From Ilyomonas sp965277535 (lineage in GTDB: Bacteria > Bacteroidota > Bacteroidia > Chitinophagales > Chitinophagaceae): 64,000 bases of DNA. The translations under genes were made by a program, and so were the position numbers. The notes beneath the pieces were generated by a model. It made no database searches, was not told the origin of the DNA, and worked only from the letters and a program-made list of their open reading frames with translations. Shown one piece after another: positions 35,577 through 44,295 of the stretch. Each line of letters begins with the position of its first letter. Position 1 is the stretch's first letter. The stretch covers positions 1,054,001 to 1,118,000 of the forward strand of contig OZ255825.1 of NCBI GenBank assembly GCA_965277535.1, read 5' to 3'.

Positions 35577-35972
35577 ATGAAAAAGATGTTTACGTTATTG
35601 ATGAGTTTGATGGCTTTTTCTGCTCTTTTTGCGCAATACCAAAAGCCCAGCGACAACCGCTATTACAATGATCGCAATGCCACTTATAATGGCGGAAATT
35701 ATAGCGCCAACAATGGCAACTATATACCTCAACAAACTGCGCCGGTGCGCAATGATGGCGCTTTTCAGGTTTATGGTCGTAAAGACGATTTTGATGGCCG
35801 AAGAGATGAAGGTGATCGCATGGATGGTTTTCATGGTGATCATGATTTTGGTTATCACGACCGTTATCACGACAGAGGCGATTGGAGAAGAAATCATCAT
35901 AGAGGTTTAGGTTTGTTAGGAACCGGTTTGGTGATAGGTGGAGTAATTGGCGCTGTGATAGTAGCCCATTAG
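35577..35972 (+). CDS. Small secreted Asp/His/Arg-rich protein
   Basis: 131 residues: signal peptide (MKKMFTLLMSLMAFSALFAQ), an Asn/Tyr-rich segment (RYYNDRNATYNGGNYSANNG), a strongly charged middle (GRKDDFDGRRDEGDRMDGFH and HDRYHDRGDWRRNHH), and a C-terminal glycine-rich hydrophobic segment (GLGLLGTGLVIGGVIGAVIVAH) that could be a membrane anchor. The His/Asp-rich middle might bind metal ions, but this is only a composition argument. No family recognised. It has its own terminator. Confidence 0.65.
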   Translation: MKKMFTLLMSLMAFSALFAQYQKPSDNRYYNDRNATYNGGNYSANNGNYIPQQTAPVRNDGAFQVYGRKDDFDGRRDEGDRMDGFHGDHDFGYHDRYHDRGDWRRNHHRGLGLLGTGLVIGGVIGAVIVAH

Positions 35973-36000
35973 TAAAGCATCAATTATTGCGATGTTTAAC

Positions 36001-36024
36001 AAAGCCCTGCAAATGCAGGGCTTT
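36001..36024 (+). terminator. Terminator of the small secreted protein gene
   Basis: AAAGCCCTGCA is followed almost directly by TGCAGGGCTTT, a perfect 11-bp palindromic stem (or 10 bp with an AAAT loop), then a T-rich tail. It lies 28 bases after the stop codon. Confidence 0.8.
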
Positions 36025-36109
36025 GTTATTATTTATTGAATCACCAAACAGTGAAAAATGATAAAGAAGATTGTTATTACAGTTGCTACATTTGACCGCA
36101 AAAAGGCTT

Positions 36110-36949
36110 ATGCTGGTTGCAGGCGTTGTTATTTTGTATCACCCTGATAATACGGTAATGCAAAACATACAATCGTATTTGCCTTATGTTGAAAAGCTCT
36201 ATGTAGCCGATAACACAGAAGAAAAAATAAGTGATATTGCCCTGCAATTAAAAACACAAAACAAAACACAGGTACTGTACGATGGCAGCAATGAAGGTAT
36301 TGCCAAACGCTTAAACGAAGCCGCAGGTTTGGCGATGAATGAAGGCTTTCAATGGCTATTGACAATGGATCAGGATTCGAGATTTGAAGAAGGTGAATTG
36401 GCGAACTATTTTTCATGCGCCGACAATTATTTGCACAAAAACAAAACAGCCATGTTTGGGGTGGAGCATGAGGAGAAAAAGAAAACATCACAAAGTTGTA
36501 CTCCAGTTGAAAAAAATAAATTGATTACATCAGGAAGCTTATTGAATATAGCACTATTTCAAAACATTGGCAGATTTAATGAGTTGTTGTTTATAGATGA
36601 AGTTGATTTTGAATATTGCTACCGGGCGCGTTTAAAAAATTATTTGATTGTACAATTTCAAAATATTTTCCTTCAACATTCCATTGGTGTTTCGTCTCAA
36701 CACTATTCCTTAAAAAATTTTAAAGTATCGAAACGAGCTTTGCATTCACCCAAAAGAATGTATTACATGGTAAGAAATTTTTTTTATGTGAATGGTGTTT
36801 ATAAAACACATTTTCCAAATGAAATTAGAGAAAGCAGGAAAGGGTTATTAAATAGAGTTAAAAACAATTTGCTTTACAATAAGAAAAGAAGAAGCATCTT
36901 CCTAAATATCTACAAAGGTTTTGTTCATTATTTACTAAATAAGTTTTAA
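36110..36949 (+). CDS. Glycosyltransferase family 2 (rhamnosyltransferase-like)
   Basis: 279 residues from the ATG at 36110, which gives the GT2 start MLVAGVVILYHPDNTVMQNI; TACATTTG at 36087-36094 fits a -7 element and excludes the upstream start at 36071. The nucleotide-binding motif is WLLTMDQDSRFE, and a downstream acceptor-site motif is FIDEVDFEYCYRAR, typical of rhamnosyltransferase-type GT2 enzymes. It lacks membrane segments. Part of an AT-rich glycan block with the FkbM methyltransferase 12 bases downstream. Confidence 0.88.
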   Translation: MLVAGVVILYHPDNTVMQNIQSYLPYVEKLYVADNTEEKISDIALQLKTQNKTQVLYDGSNEGIAKRLNEAAGLAMNEGFQWLLTMDQDSRFEEGELANYFSCADNYLHKNKTAMFGVEHEEKKKTSQSCTPVEKNKLITSGSLLNIALFQNIGRFNELLFIDEVDFEYCYRARLKNYLIVQFQNIFLQHSIGVSSQHYSLKNFKVSKRALHSPKRMYYMVRNFFYVNGVYKTHFPNEIRESRKGLLNRVKNNLLYNKKRRSIFLNIYKGFVHYLLNKF

Positions 36950-36961
36950 GATATAATAATT

Positions 36962-37786
36962 ATGAGAGCCATGAATTTAATAAGTAATCTAAGTATTGGT
37001 TTTGGAAAGCTTGTAAGAAAACAGTTTACCAATCCGTATAAGAAAGTTGGCTTTTCCTGGATGCAAACAAGAATCGTAAAAAATTTACCTCTTGATAAAA
37101 ATCAGTCTATTTCCTTTTATAATCATACCCTTTTTTTTAAGCGCAGAGATGAACTTTTAAATAGCATTAATGAGATTTTTATTGAAGAAATTTATAAGCA
37201 AAAATTACCATCGGATGCTTATATAATAGATTGTGGTGCCAATATTGGTTTAAGCGTTATTTATTTAAAGAAATTGTTTCCCGATAGCACAATCATCGCT
37301 TTTGAACCTGATGAAAGCAATTGTCAAATTCTTACAAAGAATGTTGCATCTTTTGATCTCAATAAAGTTGAGTTGAAACAAGAAGCCGTATGGATTGAAA
37401 ACACAACGCTTTCTTTTTCAAATACAAGTACTCAAATGAGCAGGATTGAAACTTCAAAAGATGGCAGTAGTATAATCATTGTGAAAGCTGTTAAGTTGAA
37501 AGATTTTTTAAATCGGCAGGTAGATTTTTTAAAAATAGACATTGAAGGTGCCGAATATGAAGTAATGAAAGATATAGATGAAAATCTGAAAAATGTGAAT
37601 CATTTGTTTGTAGAATATCATGGCACATTTAATCAGAATAAAGAACTAAATGAAATATTTGAAATCATTACAAGAAATGAATTTAAGTATTATATCCAGC
37701 AAGCTGCCAATAAACATCCAACGCCTTTTATACCATCTTATACAGCCGACTATGATGTTCAATTAAACATCTTCTGCTTCCGTTGA
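36962..37786 (+). CDS. FkbM family methyltransferase
   Basis: 274 residues. The SAM-binding motif is YIIDCGANIGLSVIYLK, followed by IIAFEPDESN. FkbM signature VDFLKIDIEGAEYEVMKDI is complete. FkbM enzymes O-methylate sugars and related hydroxyls; next to a GT2 gene it most likely decorates a surface polysaccharide. Likely co-transcribed with 36110. The sequence is visibly AT-richer than housekeeping neighbours. Confidence 0.88.
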   Translation: MRAMNLISNLSIGFGKLVRKQFTNPYKKVGFSWMQTRIVKNLPLDKNQSISFYNHTLFFKRRDELLNSINEIFIEEIYKQKLPSDAYIIDCGANIGLSVIYLKKLFPDSTIIAFEPDESNCQILTKNVASFDLNKVELKQEAVWIENTTLSFSNTSTQMSRIETSKDGSSIIIVKAVKLKDFLNRQVDFLKIDIEGAEYEVMKDIDENLKNVNHLFVEYHGTFNQNKELNEIFEIITRNEFKYYIQQAANKHPTPFIPSYTADYDVQLNIFCFR

Positions 37787-37803
37787 TTCTGATTAGAACA
37801 AGG

Positions 37804-38811
37804 CTATTGAAACTTTATCAGGAGCTTTGATATCCTTTCTAATTCCTCTTTGTCAGACTGAGATTTTACAACGGTTTGTAATTGTTTCGCTCTCTCCTTT
37901 TCTCTGTTCTTAAGGATTATTGTTTTGCCAATAACAGGAACAAAACTGATTAATTTTCCAATTCTTTTTTTGAATGAAACTTTTTGATTGCGGTTGGCTT
38001 TTAGTTGAGCGGAAAAAGAAATCAGAATTTCGTTAAGAACTTCTTCTACTTTGTTAGTCTTAAAATTTGTGGGTTCTGTTAACTTGGTCAATATAAAATC
38101 TTTGAAGCTATGTAGCTCATTTGCATAGTTAGAATCATCCAAAATGGTATCAAGATTAGTAGCCGTTTTATCGTCGGAATCTTCAGCAAATTCCCTTACC
38201 TGGTAAAGGATAGGCAACTCCTTATACTTTCCGTATAAAATAGGTAAAAGTGCAGTGATATATTCATTGAGGAATAAGTTTTTAATTCGCATACCAGCAC
38301 CTGCAAATGATTTCTGCAACACATCGGTTCTGAACACAGCATACAGAACAGAACGATAATTTTGAAACATATCTACCAACCTGTTTATCGGTTCTTTTGC
38401 TTCAATACTTTTAGAAAGATCATACAACAAGCCATATTTGATATGATCAGTTACGATGCTTTTCTTATAATATCTAATACTCCAACCTTGCGCTACAGAG
38501 TAATCGCTGTTTTGCTCTAAAAACAAAACACATTTTTGTAAACTTTCAGGAAGGATAAAATCATCATCTGCACACATTGCTACATAAGGCGTGGTAACAT
38601 TTTTAGATACAACTTCTATCTTTTGTGTAAACGTCAAACCGGGTGAATAGTAATGAATCCAATTGTCTCTTTTATTATTAAAAACGTGTTTTTCTTTTGA
38701 GCTATCAGCGATAATAATGGGAAAAGTGCAATCATTATAATATTCAAGAAGACGATCTAAATTCTTGTGTCTGTTATGCAGTATCAGTATAAGCGTGATT
38801 TTATCTGTCAC
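37804..38811 (-). CDS. Glycosyltransferase (TIGR00180-like family)
   Basis: 335 residues. The N-terminal half is a GT-A fold: TLILILHNRHKNLDRLLEYY, and the DxD-equivalent MCADDDFILP, where a triple Asp binds metal-nucleotide. The block YRSVLYAVFRTDVLQ and the glycine-poor C-terminal helical tail match what I recall for TIGR00180 family glycosyltransferases. It faces the other two glycan genes tail to tail (17-base gap). Role in surface polysaccharide synthesis is inferred. Confidence 0.75.
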   Translation of the reverse strand: MTDKITLILILHNRHKNLDRLLEYYNDCTFPIIIADSSKEKHVFNNKRDNWIHYYSPGLTFTQKIEVVSKNVTTPYVAMCADDDFILPESLQKCVLFLEQNSDYSVAQGWSIRYYKKSIVTDHIKYGLLYDLSKSIEAKEPINRLVDMFQNYRSVLYAVFRTDVLQKSFAGAGMRIKNLFLNEYITALLPILYGKYKELPILYQVREFAEDSDDKTATNLDTILDDSNYANELHSFKDFILTKLTEPTNFKTNKVEEVLNEILISFSAQLKANRNQKVSFKKRIGKLISFVPVIGKTIILKNREKERAKQLQTVVKSQSDKEELERISKLLIKFQ

Positions 38812-38846
38812 AAATAGGAAGATTTGTTTTTATGCAAAAAAATGCA

Positions 38847-38874
38847 AAAAGCCAGATCAAATAATCTGGCTTTT
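38847..38874 (-). terminator. Terminator of the lipocalin-like lipoprotein gene
   Basis: AAAAGCCAGAT pairs with ATCTGGCTTTT around caaata. On the minus strand the stem is followed by a T-rich tract (TTTTTGCATTTTTTTG). It lies downstream of the minus-strand gene ending at 38947. Confidence 0.8.
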
Positions 38875-38946
38875 CATGCGACAATATTTTTGTAAGTGTC
38901 CTTTTTAAGGAGCTTAAAATATTGTCGGTTTACAGATACAATGTTG

Positions 38947-39495
38947 CTATTGACCGTAAGGTATTCTAACAAACTGTGTATGCGAGTTAATTCCTTGATA
39001 GCTCCAATATTGATCAAAAAGCAACTTCCCGTCTTTATAACGCAAATTATCCCAGATAACGGTTTGACTTGCTATTGGTGATGGATTGAAAACAACAAAG
39101 GTGAGCATTGTATGTGATGAGTCCAAAAACGACCAGGTTGTTTGATGAGTAGTCCCTACTGCATCATATAATATTCCTGTACCATTGGTATTAAACTGAA
39201 TATATTCATTATCATAGTCTTCGGTATTATTAGTTCCACCTCTTTGATAGACGGTAGTATCATTTCCAATCACACCTCGTATTTCCTGCGATCTCCATTT
39301 GTTGGCAGTAAGAATTGCAAGAGTAACAGTAGTATCCTGTGTTACAACTGTGTCAACCTTGGTTAAAGTATCAGTGTGCGTAACGGTAACTGTATCAATT
39401 TTAACTACGTCTTTTGTACAAGAGGTAATACCTGTTTGCATCATCAGAAGAATAACAAAAACAAAAAGGGAAGAAAGGCCTAAAAATTTTCTCAT
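38947..39495 (-). CDS. Lipocalin-like putative lipoprotein
   Basis: 182 residues from the ATG at 39495 (MRKFLGLSSLFVFVILLM); a second ATG two codons earlier is possible. The lipobox is GITSC. Next comes a Thr/Val/Asp repeat (VTVTHTDTLTKVDTVVTQDTT) and a beta-rich domain opening ILTANKWRSQEIRGV, the usual opening of lipocalin-like proteins of Bacteroidota. Ligand and function unknown. Confidence 0.65.
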   Translation of the reverse strand: MRKFLGLSSLFVFVILLMMQTGITSCTKDVVKIDTVTVTHTDTLTKVDTVVTQDTTVTLAILTANKWRSQEIRGVIGNDTTVYQRGGTNNTEDYDNEYIQFNTNGTGILYDAVGTTHQTTWSFLDSSHTMLTFVVFNPSPIASQTVIWDNLRYKDGKLLFDQYWSYQGINSHTQFVRIPYGQ

Positions 39496-39501
39496 AAGCA
39501 T

Positions 39502-39729
39502 AATTTTTTGGCAATATAATGAAATGAACGTTTTGTTTTGAATTCTTTCAAAAAATAATCACAATACAAAGGGATAATAGAGCAAAAACAAATCTCATAA
39601 GCTTTTTACTCGAATGTATATTTTGGCAGTTGCAAAGACAAAAACTTAAATAATTTTAATCAAAAAAAGTTGAAGTAAAAACGTTGTAAAAGCAATCCCA
39701 TTTTATTCGATTTATTGTACAAATACTTT
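39502..39729. other. AT-rich spacer with an AGCAAAAACAAA word
   Basis: No gene is visible. One copy of the dispersed word with A in first position lies at 39581-39592. The promoter of the lipoprotein gene is expected at the left end. Confidence 0.4.
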
Positions 39730-40524
39730 TTACACATCACTCAACATCTCCAAAAACAATTGCAACCCTTTTTTCTTTTCATCGGTTAGTTCATAACTGA
39801 TGTTCTTTGTGTAATACGTTTGCAACGAATAAGCAGTAAAGGGGTTTTCTTTTATTACATTCTCTAACTGTTGCAAACCAACGCCGTTTGCTTCATTAAA
39901 TTCATCACAAAAATGGCCCGGCAATTCTTTATTAGCTATCCAGGCAGCAAACACAAAAGGCAAGCCTGTAAAGGCTTTCCACGTTCCGGCAAGGTCATAA
40001 CTATACTTCGATTGTTGCCTTTGTTCCAATGCTCTGTCGCCAATCACCACGCCAGCAGTTGTGCCTTTGATATCATCGCGAAAATCTTCTTTTGCATCTT
40101 TTAATTGCGGGTGAATTTTCCAATAACTCTTCAATAAAACCTTACAAAGATTGACCGATGTGCGACTTTGATAATCCAGCAAAATGGTTTTAATTTCTTC
40201 CAGCGGCACATCGCTAAACAAACAAACCGAAGCCACATCTCCATCAGCACCAATGCAATAATCGCCAATAATAAAATGCTGTTGCATTTTGGGTATTATT
40301 GCAACGGGAACCAAGCCAACATCTATCTTATCTTCCAGCAACATTTTAGCTATAGCAGAAGGATAATCAGTAATCAATTCAATCCTGTTCATCAGGGTTT
40401 CGCTTCTTTCAATGCCATATAGCAACGGCTTAGTGTTTAAATAACTAACGGCGCCCACTTTTATCTTCCTCAATCCTTTTATTTTTGCGTGCAAAGAAAC
40501 AGAATCGGCTTCTCGTTCTATCAT
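39730..40524 (-). CDS. mqnA: Chorismate dehydratase MqnA (futalosine pathway)
   Basis: 264 residues from the ATG at 40524; the open frame continues to 40575 but would then overlap purB. Characteristic start KIKVGAVSYLNTKPLLYGIE, then DVGLVPVAIIPKM and GVVIGDRAL, and GLPFVFAAWIANKEL, all features of MqnA. The enzyme converts chorismate to 3-enolpyruvylbenzoate, the first step of menaquinone synthesis through futalosine. This agrees with a menaquinone-using succinate dehydrogenase in the same window. Divergent from purB with a 16-base gap between starts. Confidence 0.9.
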   Translation of the reverse strand: MIEREADSVSLHAKIKGLRKIKVGAVSYLNTKPLLYGIERSETLMNRIELITDYPSAIAKMLLEDKIDVGLVPVAIIPKMQQHFIIGDYCIGADGDVASVCLFSDVPLEEIKTILLDYQSRTSVNLCKVLLKSYWKIHPQLKDAKEDFRDDIKGTTAGVVIGDRALEQRQQSKYSYDLAGTWKAFTGLPFVFAAWIANKELPGHFCDEFNEANGVGLQQLENVIKENPFTAYSLQTYYTKNISYELTDEKKKGLQLFLEMLSDV

Positions 40525-40540
40525 CTTATTTACTTTCAAA

Positions 40541-41890
40541 ATGAATTTACAACCTCTTACTGCCATCTCTCCCATTGATGGACGCTATCACCATCAAACA
40601 AAACATTTATCGCAATGGTTTTCTGAATGGGCTTTGATAAAATATCGGGTGCATGTTGAAGTTGAATATTTTATTTTTCTGGCTGAACACAAATTCTTTT
40701 CACTATTACAAAACGAAGCTCAACGGCTTCGCGATATAGTTACCCATTTTAGCCTGGCTGATGCAGAAGAAATAAAGAGAACAGAACTCATCACCAATCA
40801 CGATGTAAAAGCGGTTGAGTATTTTTTAAAAGAAAAAATATCACAGCTTGGCAGAAGCGATATAAAAGAATGGATACATTTTGGATTAACTTCCCAAGAC
40901 ATTAACAACACTGCCATTCCGCTGCTTTGGAAAGAATATGTTGAGAAAGAATATTTGCCTTCCCTACAATTGGTGCAAAAACAAATACAAGATCTTACGC
41001 TACAATGGAAAGCTGTACCCATGCTTGCCAGAACCCATGGTCAGCCTGCATCGCCAACCGTATTGGGCAAAGAAATGGCGGTGTTTGTTGAAAGAATCAG
41101 CAATCAAATACCGGCATTTCAAAACGTTCCCTTTGCGGCAAAGTTTGGCGGCGCAACGGGCAATTTCAACGCACATAAAATTGCATTTCCAGCTTTCGAT
41201 TGGATAGCCTTTGCCAACCATTTTGTGAATGAAATATTGGGTTTGCAACGCAAACAGTTTACAACGCAAATTGAACATTACGATTCATTGGCTGCGCATT
41301 TTGATACAATGAAAAGAATCAATACCATTTTGATTGATTTGTGCAGAGATATGTGGACTTACATCAGCATGGATTATTTTAAGCAACAAACCAAAAAAGG
41401 TGAAGTCGGCTCTTCAGCGATGCCACACAAAGTAAATCCGATTGATTTTGAAAATGCAGAAGGCAACTTAGGCATAGCAAATGCAATGCTGGAGCACCTT
41501 TCAGCTAAATTGCCCATCAGCCGTTTGCAAAGAGACTTAACTGATTCAACCGTTTTGCGCAACATTGGCATGCCCGCTGCGCACATTGCAATCGCCGTAA
41601 AATCACTACAAAAAGGCTTATCGAAACTGGTGTTAAACGAAGCCAAACTGAACGACGATTTAGAAAGCAATTGGGCGGTGGTTGCAGAAGCAATTCAAAC
41701 CATTTTGAGAAGAGAAAATTATCCCAACCCTTATGAAGCGTTGAAAGATTTGACACGTGGCAACAACGCCATTACGAAAGAAACCATACACCAGTTTATT
41801 GAAGGATTGGCAGTAAGTGATGATATAAAAAATGAATTGAAAAACATTACACCGCAAACATATATTGGCGTTCAACCAGCTTACGAATAA
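40541..41890 (+). CDS. purB: Adenylosuccinate lyase
   Basis: 449 residues. The start NLQPLTAISPIDGRY is typical of the long PurB form. Further hallmarks are HFGLTSQDINNTA, ARTHGQPASPTVLGKE and the signature loop GSSAMPHKVNPIDFENAEGN containing the catalytic Ser. It acts twice in purine synthesis, splitting SAICAR and adenylosuccinate. Its 3' end overlaps the convergent Uma2 gene by ten bases. Confidence 0.96.
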   Translation: MNLQPLTAISPIDGRYHHQTKHLSQWFSEWALIKYRVHVEVEYFIFLAEHKFFSLLQNEAQRLRDIVTHFSLADAEEIKRTELITNHDVKAVEYFLKEKISQLGRSDIKEWIHFGLTSQDINNTAIPLLWKEYVEKEYLPSLQLVQKQIQDLTLQWKAVPMLARTHGQPASPTVLGKEMAVFVERISNQIPAFQNVPFAAKFGGATGNFNAHKIAFPAFDWIAFANHFVNEILGLQRKQFTTQIEHYDSLAAHFDTMKRINTILIDLCRDMWTYISMDYFKQQTKKGEVGSSAMPHKVNPIDFENAEGNLGIANAMLEHLSAKLPISRLQRDLTDSTVLRNIGMPAAHIAIAVKSLQKGLSKLVLNEAKLNDDLESNWAVVAEAIQTILRRENYPNPYEALKDLTRGNNAITKETIHQFIEGLAVSDDIKNELKNITPQTYIGVQPAYE

Positions 41891-42465
41891 AAGATGTTTT
41901 CTAAGTTAATTTGCAAATGAGGGAATACAACACTACTAAACTTCTGTCCATTTATAAATACACCTTTCCATTCGTATTTTCCGTTGCTTAAATAATAGAG
42001 GTTTAAAGCATTGCTGTCGGGCAAAACAACCCAGTATTCTTTTACTTCATTTTCTTCGTAGAGATTAAACTTATCGTTTAAGTCTTTTTTTACCGAATAT
42101 GGAGAAACAATTTCAACAATCAAGTCAGGTGCACCAATGCAACCTTTTTCATCAATTTTTGTTTTGTCGCAAATCACACAAATGTCGGGCTGAACAACGG
42201 TTGTAATTTCGTTATCACTCCTTTTGTTTTTAATCAACCGTACGTCAAAAGGAGCAAAATAAGAACGACACGAATGTTTGCGAAAATGGTTTGAAATCTC
42301 TATAAATAAATTTCCAGCTATCCTCTGATGACGTTCAGCAGGTGCAGGGGAATTGATAAACAACTTACCCTTTATCAATTCTACCATATCCTCAAACTGC
42401 CAGGTCAAATAGTCGGCATAAGAATAAGTTTTATTCGGGTCAAGCTGCGATACATCTGTAATCAT
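41881..42465 (-). CDS. Uma2 family endonuclease-like protein (DUF820)
   Basis: 194 residues. The family core is present: YSYADYLTWQ and VELIKGKLFINSPAPAERHQRI, then VVQPDICVICD, then PDLIVEIVSPYSVKKDL and KYNLYEENEVKEYWVV-like text, which provide the PD-(D/E)XK residues (Asp, Glu of IVEI, Lys of the following helix). The family is common in cyanobacteria and Bacteroidota; its biological role is not established. Its last ten bases are also the last ten of purB on the other strand. Confidence 0.85.
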   Translation of the reverse strand: MITDVSQLDPNKTYSYADYLTWQFEDMVELIKGKLFINSPAPAERHQRIAGNLFIEISNHFRKHSCRSYFAPFDVRLIKNKRSDNEITTVVQPDICVICDKTKIDEKGCIGAPDLIVEIVSPYSVKKDLNDKFNLYEENEVKEYWVVLPDSNALNLYYLSNGKYEWKGVFINGQKFSSVVFPHLQINLENIFYS

Positions 42466-42599
42466 AACAACATCATTCCTTACAAATATAAACGAATCGG
42501 TTTATACCATTTTAACTTGAAGAAACCTTTATCGCATTTCAATGAAGCCCTTTGCCGGTGCAATTTTCAGCAATCCTAAATTACAAATCTAAAATCATC

Positions 42600-44186
42600 T
42601 TACTTGTTTATCTCACTTGTAAAATGAAATTGTATGTCAGGATTATTTTGAATTTCGGTATTTAGAAACCATTCGCTTTGCGCCAAATAAACAGGATTGT
42701 CATCTTTATCAGCAGCCGAATTTTGTTGTTTGAATCGTAAAAAATCTTCCAGCTTTTTTTGGTCGTTGCTGGTTAACCAGCAGGCTTTATAAAATGGCAG
42801 GGTTCTAAATTCGCAAGCCGCGCCATACTCATGCAGCAAACGATATTGAATCACTTCAAACTGCAAATCGCCAACGCAACCAATTATTTTTTTGTTGCCG
42901 CCGAATTGAGTAAACAACTGGGCCACGCCCTCATCCATTAATTGCGAAATGCCTTTTTCCAACTGCTTTGTTTTCATCGGATCTTTGTTCACCAGCTCTT
43001 TAAAAATTTCAGGCGAAAACGAAGGAATTCCTGTAAAATAAAAGTGTTCACCTTCGGTTAAAGTATCGCCGATTTTAAAGTTGCCGGTATCAAACAATCC
43101 TACCACATCGCCGGGATAAGCGTCTTCAATTACATCTTTGCTGCGCGCCATAAAACTGTAAGGATTGCTGAAACGCACATCCTTTTTCAGTCGCACATGA
43201 TGATAGTAATGATTGCGCTCAAAACGTCCACTGCAAACACGCAGAAACGCAATCCTATCGCGGTGTTTTGGGTCGAGGTTCGCATGAATTTTAAACACAA
43301 AGCCACTGAACTTTTCTTCGTCCACGCCTACCTCGCGTTCATTCGTTTCACGGTCGCGCGGCACAGGCGCAATATTGATGAATGTATCCAGCATTTCTTT
43401 CACACCAAAATTATTTACGGCACTGCCAAAGAACACCGGAGCCACTTCTCCGTTTAAGTAATCATCCTCATTCAGCTTGCCGTAAACGCCATCAATCAAT
43501 TCTATGTCTTCGCGCAATGTTGCCGCATCGCGGTCACCAATTTTTTCATCAAGAAGAGAATGGCTGATGTCATCAATCGAAATAACATCTTCCTCTTCAG
43601 CTTTGGTATTGGCAGAAAAAAGACGAAGACTTTTGTTATCTAAGTTATAAACGCCTTTAAAATCCTTCCCGCTGTTGATGGGCCATGTCATTGGGTGCAA
43701 GCTGATGCTCAATTCCTTTTCAATTTCTTCCAATAAATCAAAACGATTCTTTCCATCGCGGTCCATTTTATTCACAAATACAATCACAGGTGTATCGCGC
43801 ATCCGGCACACTTCCATCAGCCGTCGCGTTTGTTCTTCCACACCGTTTACACTGTCAATAACCAACACAACGCTATCAACGGCTGTCAGAGTTCTATATG
43901 TGTCTTCTGCAAAATCTTTGTGGCCAGGCGTATCTAATAAATTAATCAAAAAATCTTTGTATTGAAACGTCATTACGCTGGTGGCAACAGAGATACCACG
44001 CTGGCGTTCTATCTCCATAAAATCGCTGGTGGCGTGCTTTTTTATTTTATTGCTTTTTACTGCGCCGGCAACCTGTATGGCGCCGCCAAACAACAACAAC
44101 TTTTCGGTTAATGTGGTTTTGCCGGCATCGGGGTGAGAGATGATGGCAAATGTTTTACGGCGATTGATTTCTTTTTCGTACTTCAT
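42600..44186 (-). CDS. prfC: Peptide chain release factor 3
   Basis: 528 residues from the ATG at 44186 (MKYEKEINRRKTFAIISHPDAGKTTL). The upstream extension to 44276 is unlike the family. G1 is SHPDAGKT, G3 DTPGHKDF, G4 NKMD; G2 region has ERQRGISV. The DFAEDTYRTLTAVDS text distinguishes RF3 from EF-G. RF3 is a GTPase that removes RF1/RF2 from the ribosome after termination. Followed on the same strand, in head-to-tail order, after the HscA-like gene. Confidence 0.95.
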   Translation of the reverse strand: MKYEKEINRRKTFAIISHPDAGKTTLTEKLLLFGGAIQVAGAVKSNKIKKHATSDFMEIERQRGISVATSVMTFQYKDFLINLLDTPGHKDFAEDTYRTLTAVDSVVLVIDSVNGVEEQTRRLMEVCRMRDTPVIVFVNKMDRDGKNRFDLLEEIEKELSISLHPMTWPINSGKDFKGVYNLDNKSLRLFSANTKAEEEDVISIDDISHSLLDEKIGDRDAATLREDIELIDGVYGKLNEDDYLNGEVAPVFFGSAVNNFGVKEMLDTFINIAPVPRDRETNEREVGVDEEKFSGFVFKIHANLDPKHRDRIAFLRVCSGRFERNHYYHHVRLKKDVRFSNPYSFMARSKDVIEDAYPGDVVGLFDTGNFKIGDTLTEGEHFYFTGIPSFSPEIFKELVNKDPMKTKQLEKGISQLMDEGVAQLFTQFGGNKKIIGCVGDLQFEVIQYRLLHEYGAACEFRTLPFYKACWLTSNDQKKLEDFLRFKQQNSAADKDDNPVYLAQSEWFLNTEIQNNPDIQFHFTSEINK

Positions 44187-44295
44187 AATTTTCAGGCGCG
44201 CAAAGGTACAAACCACTCTGTTGAAATAAAAGAGTATAACCTTAAATGAATGATAAGAATGATTGACAAACAACACATCAGACGTTTGTTTTTGC

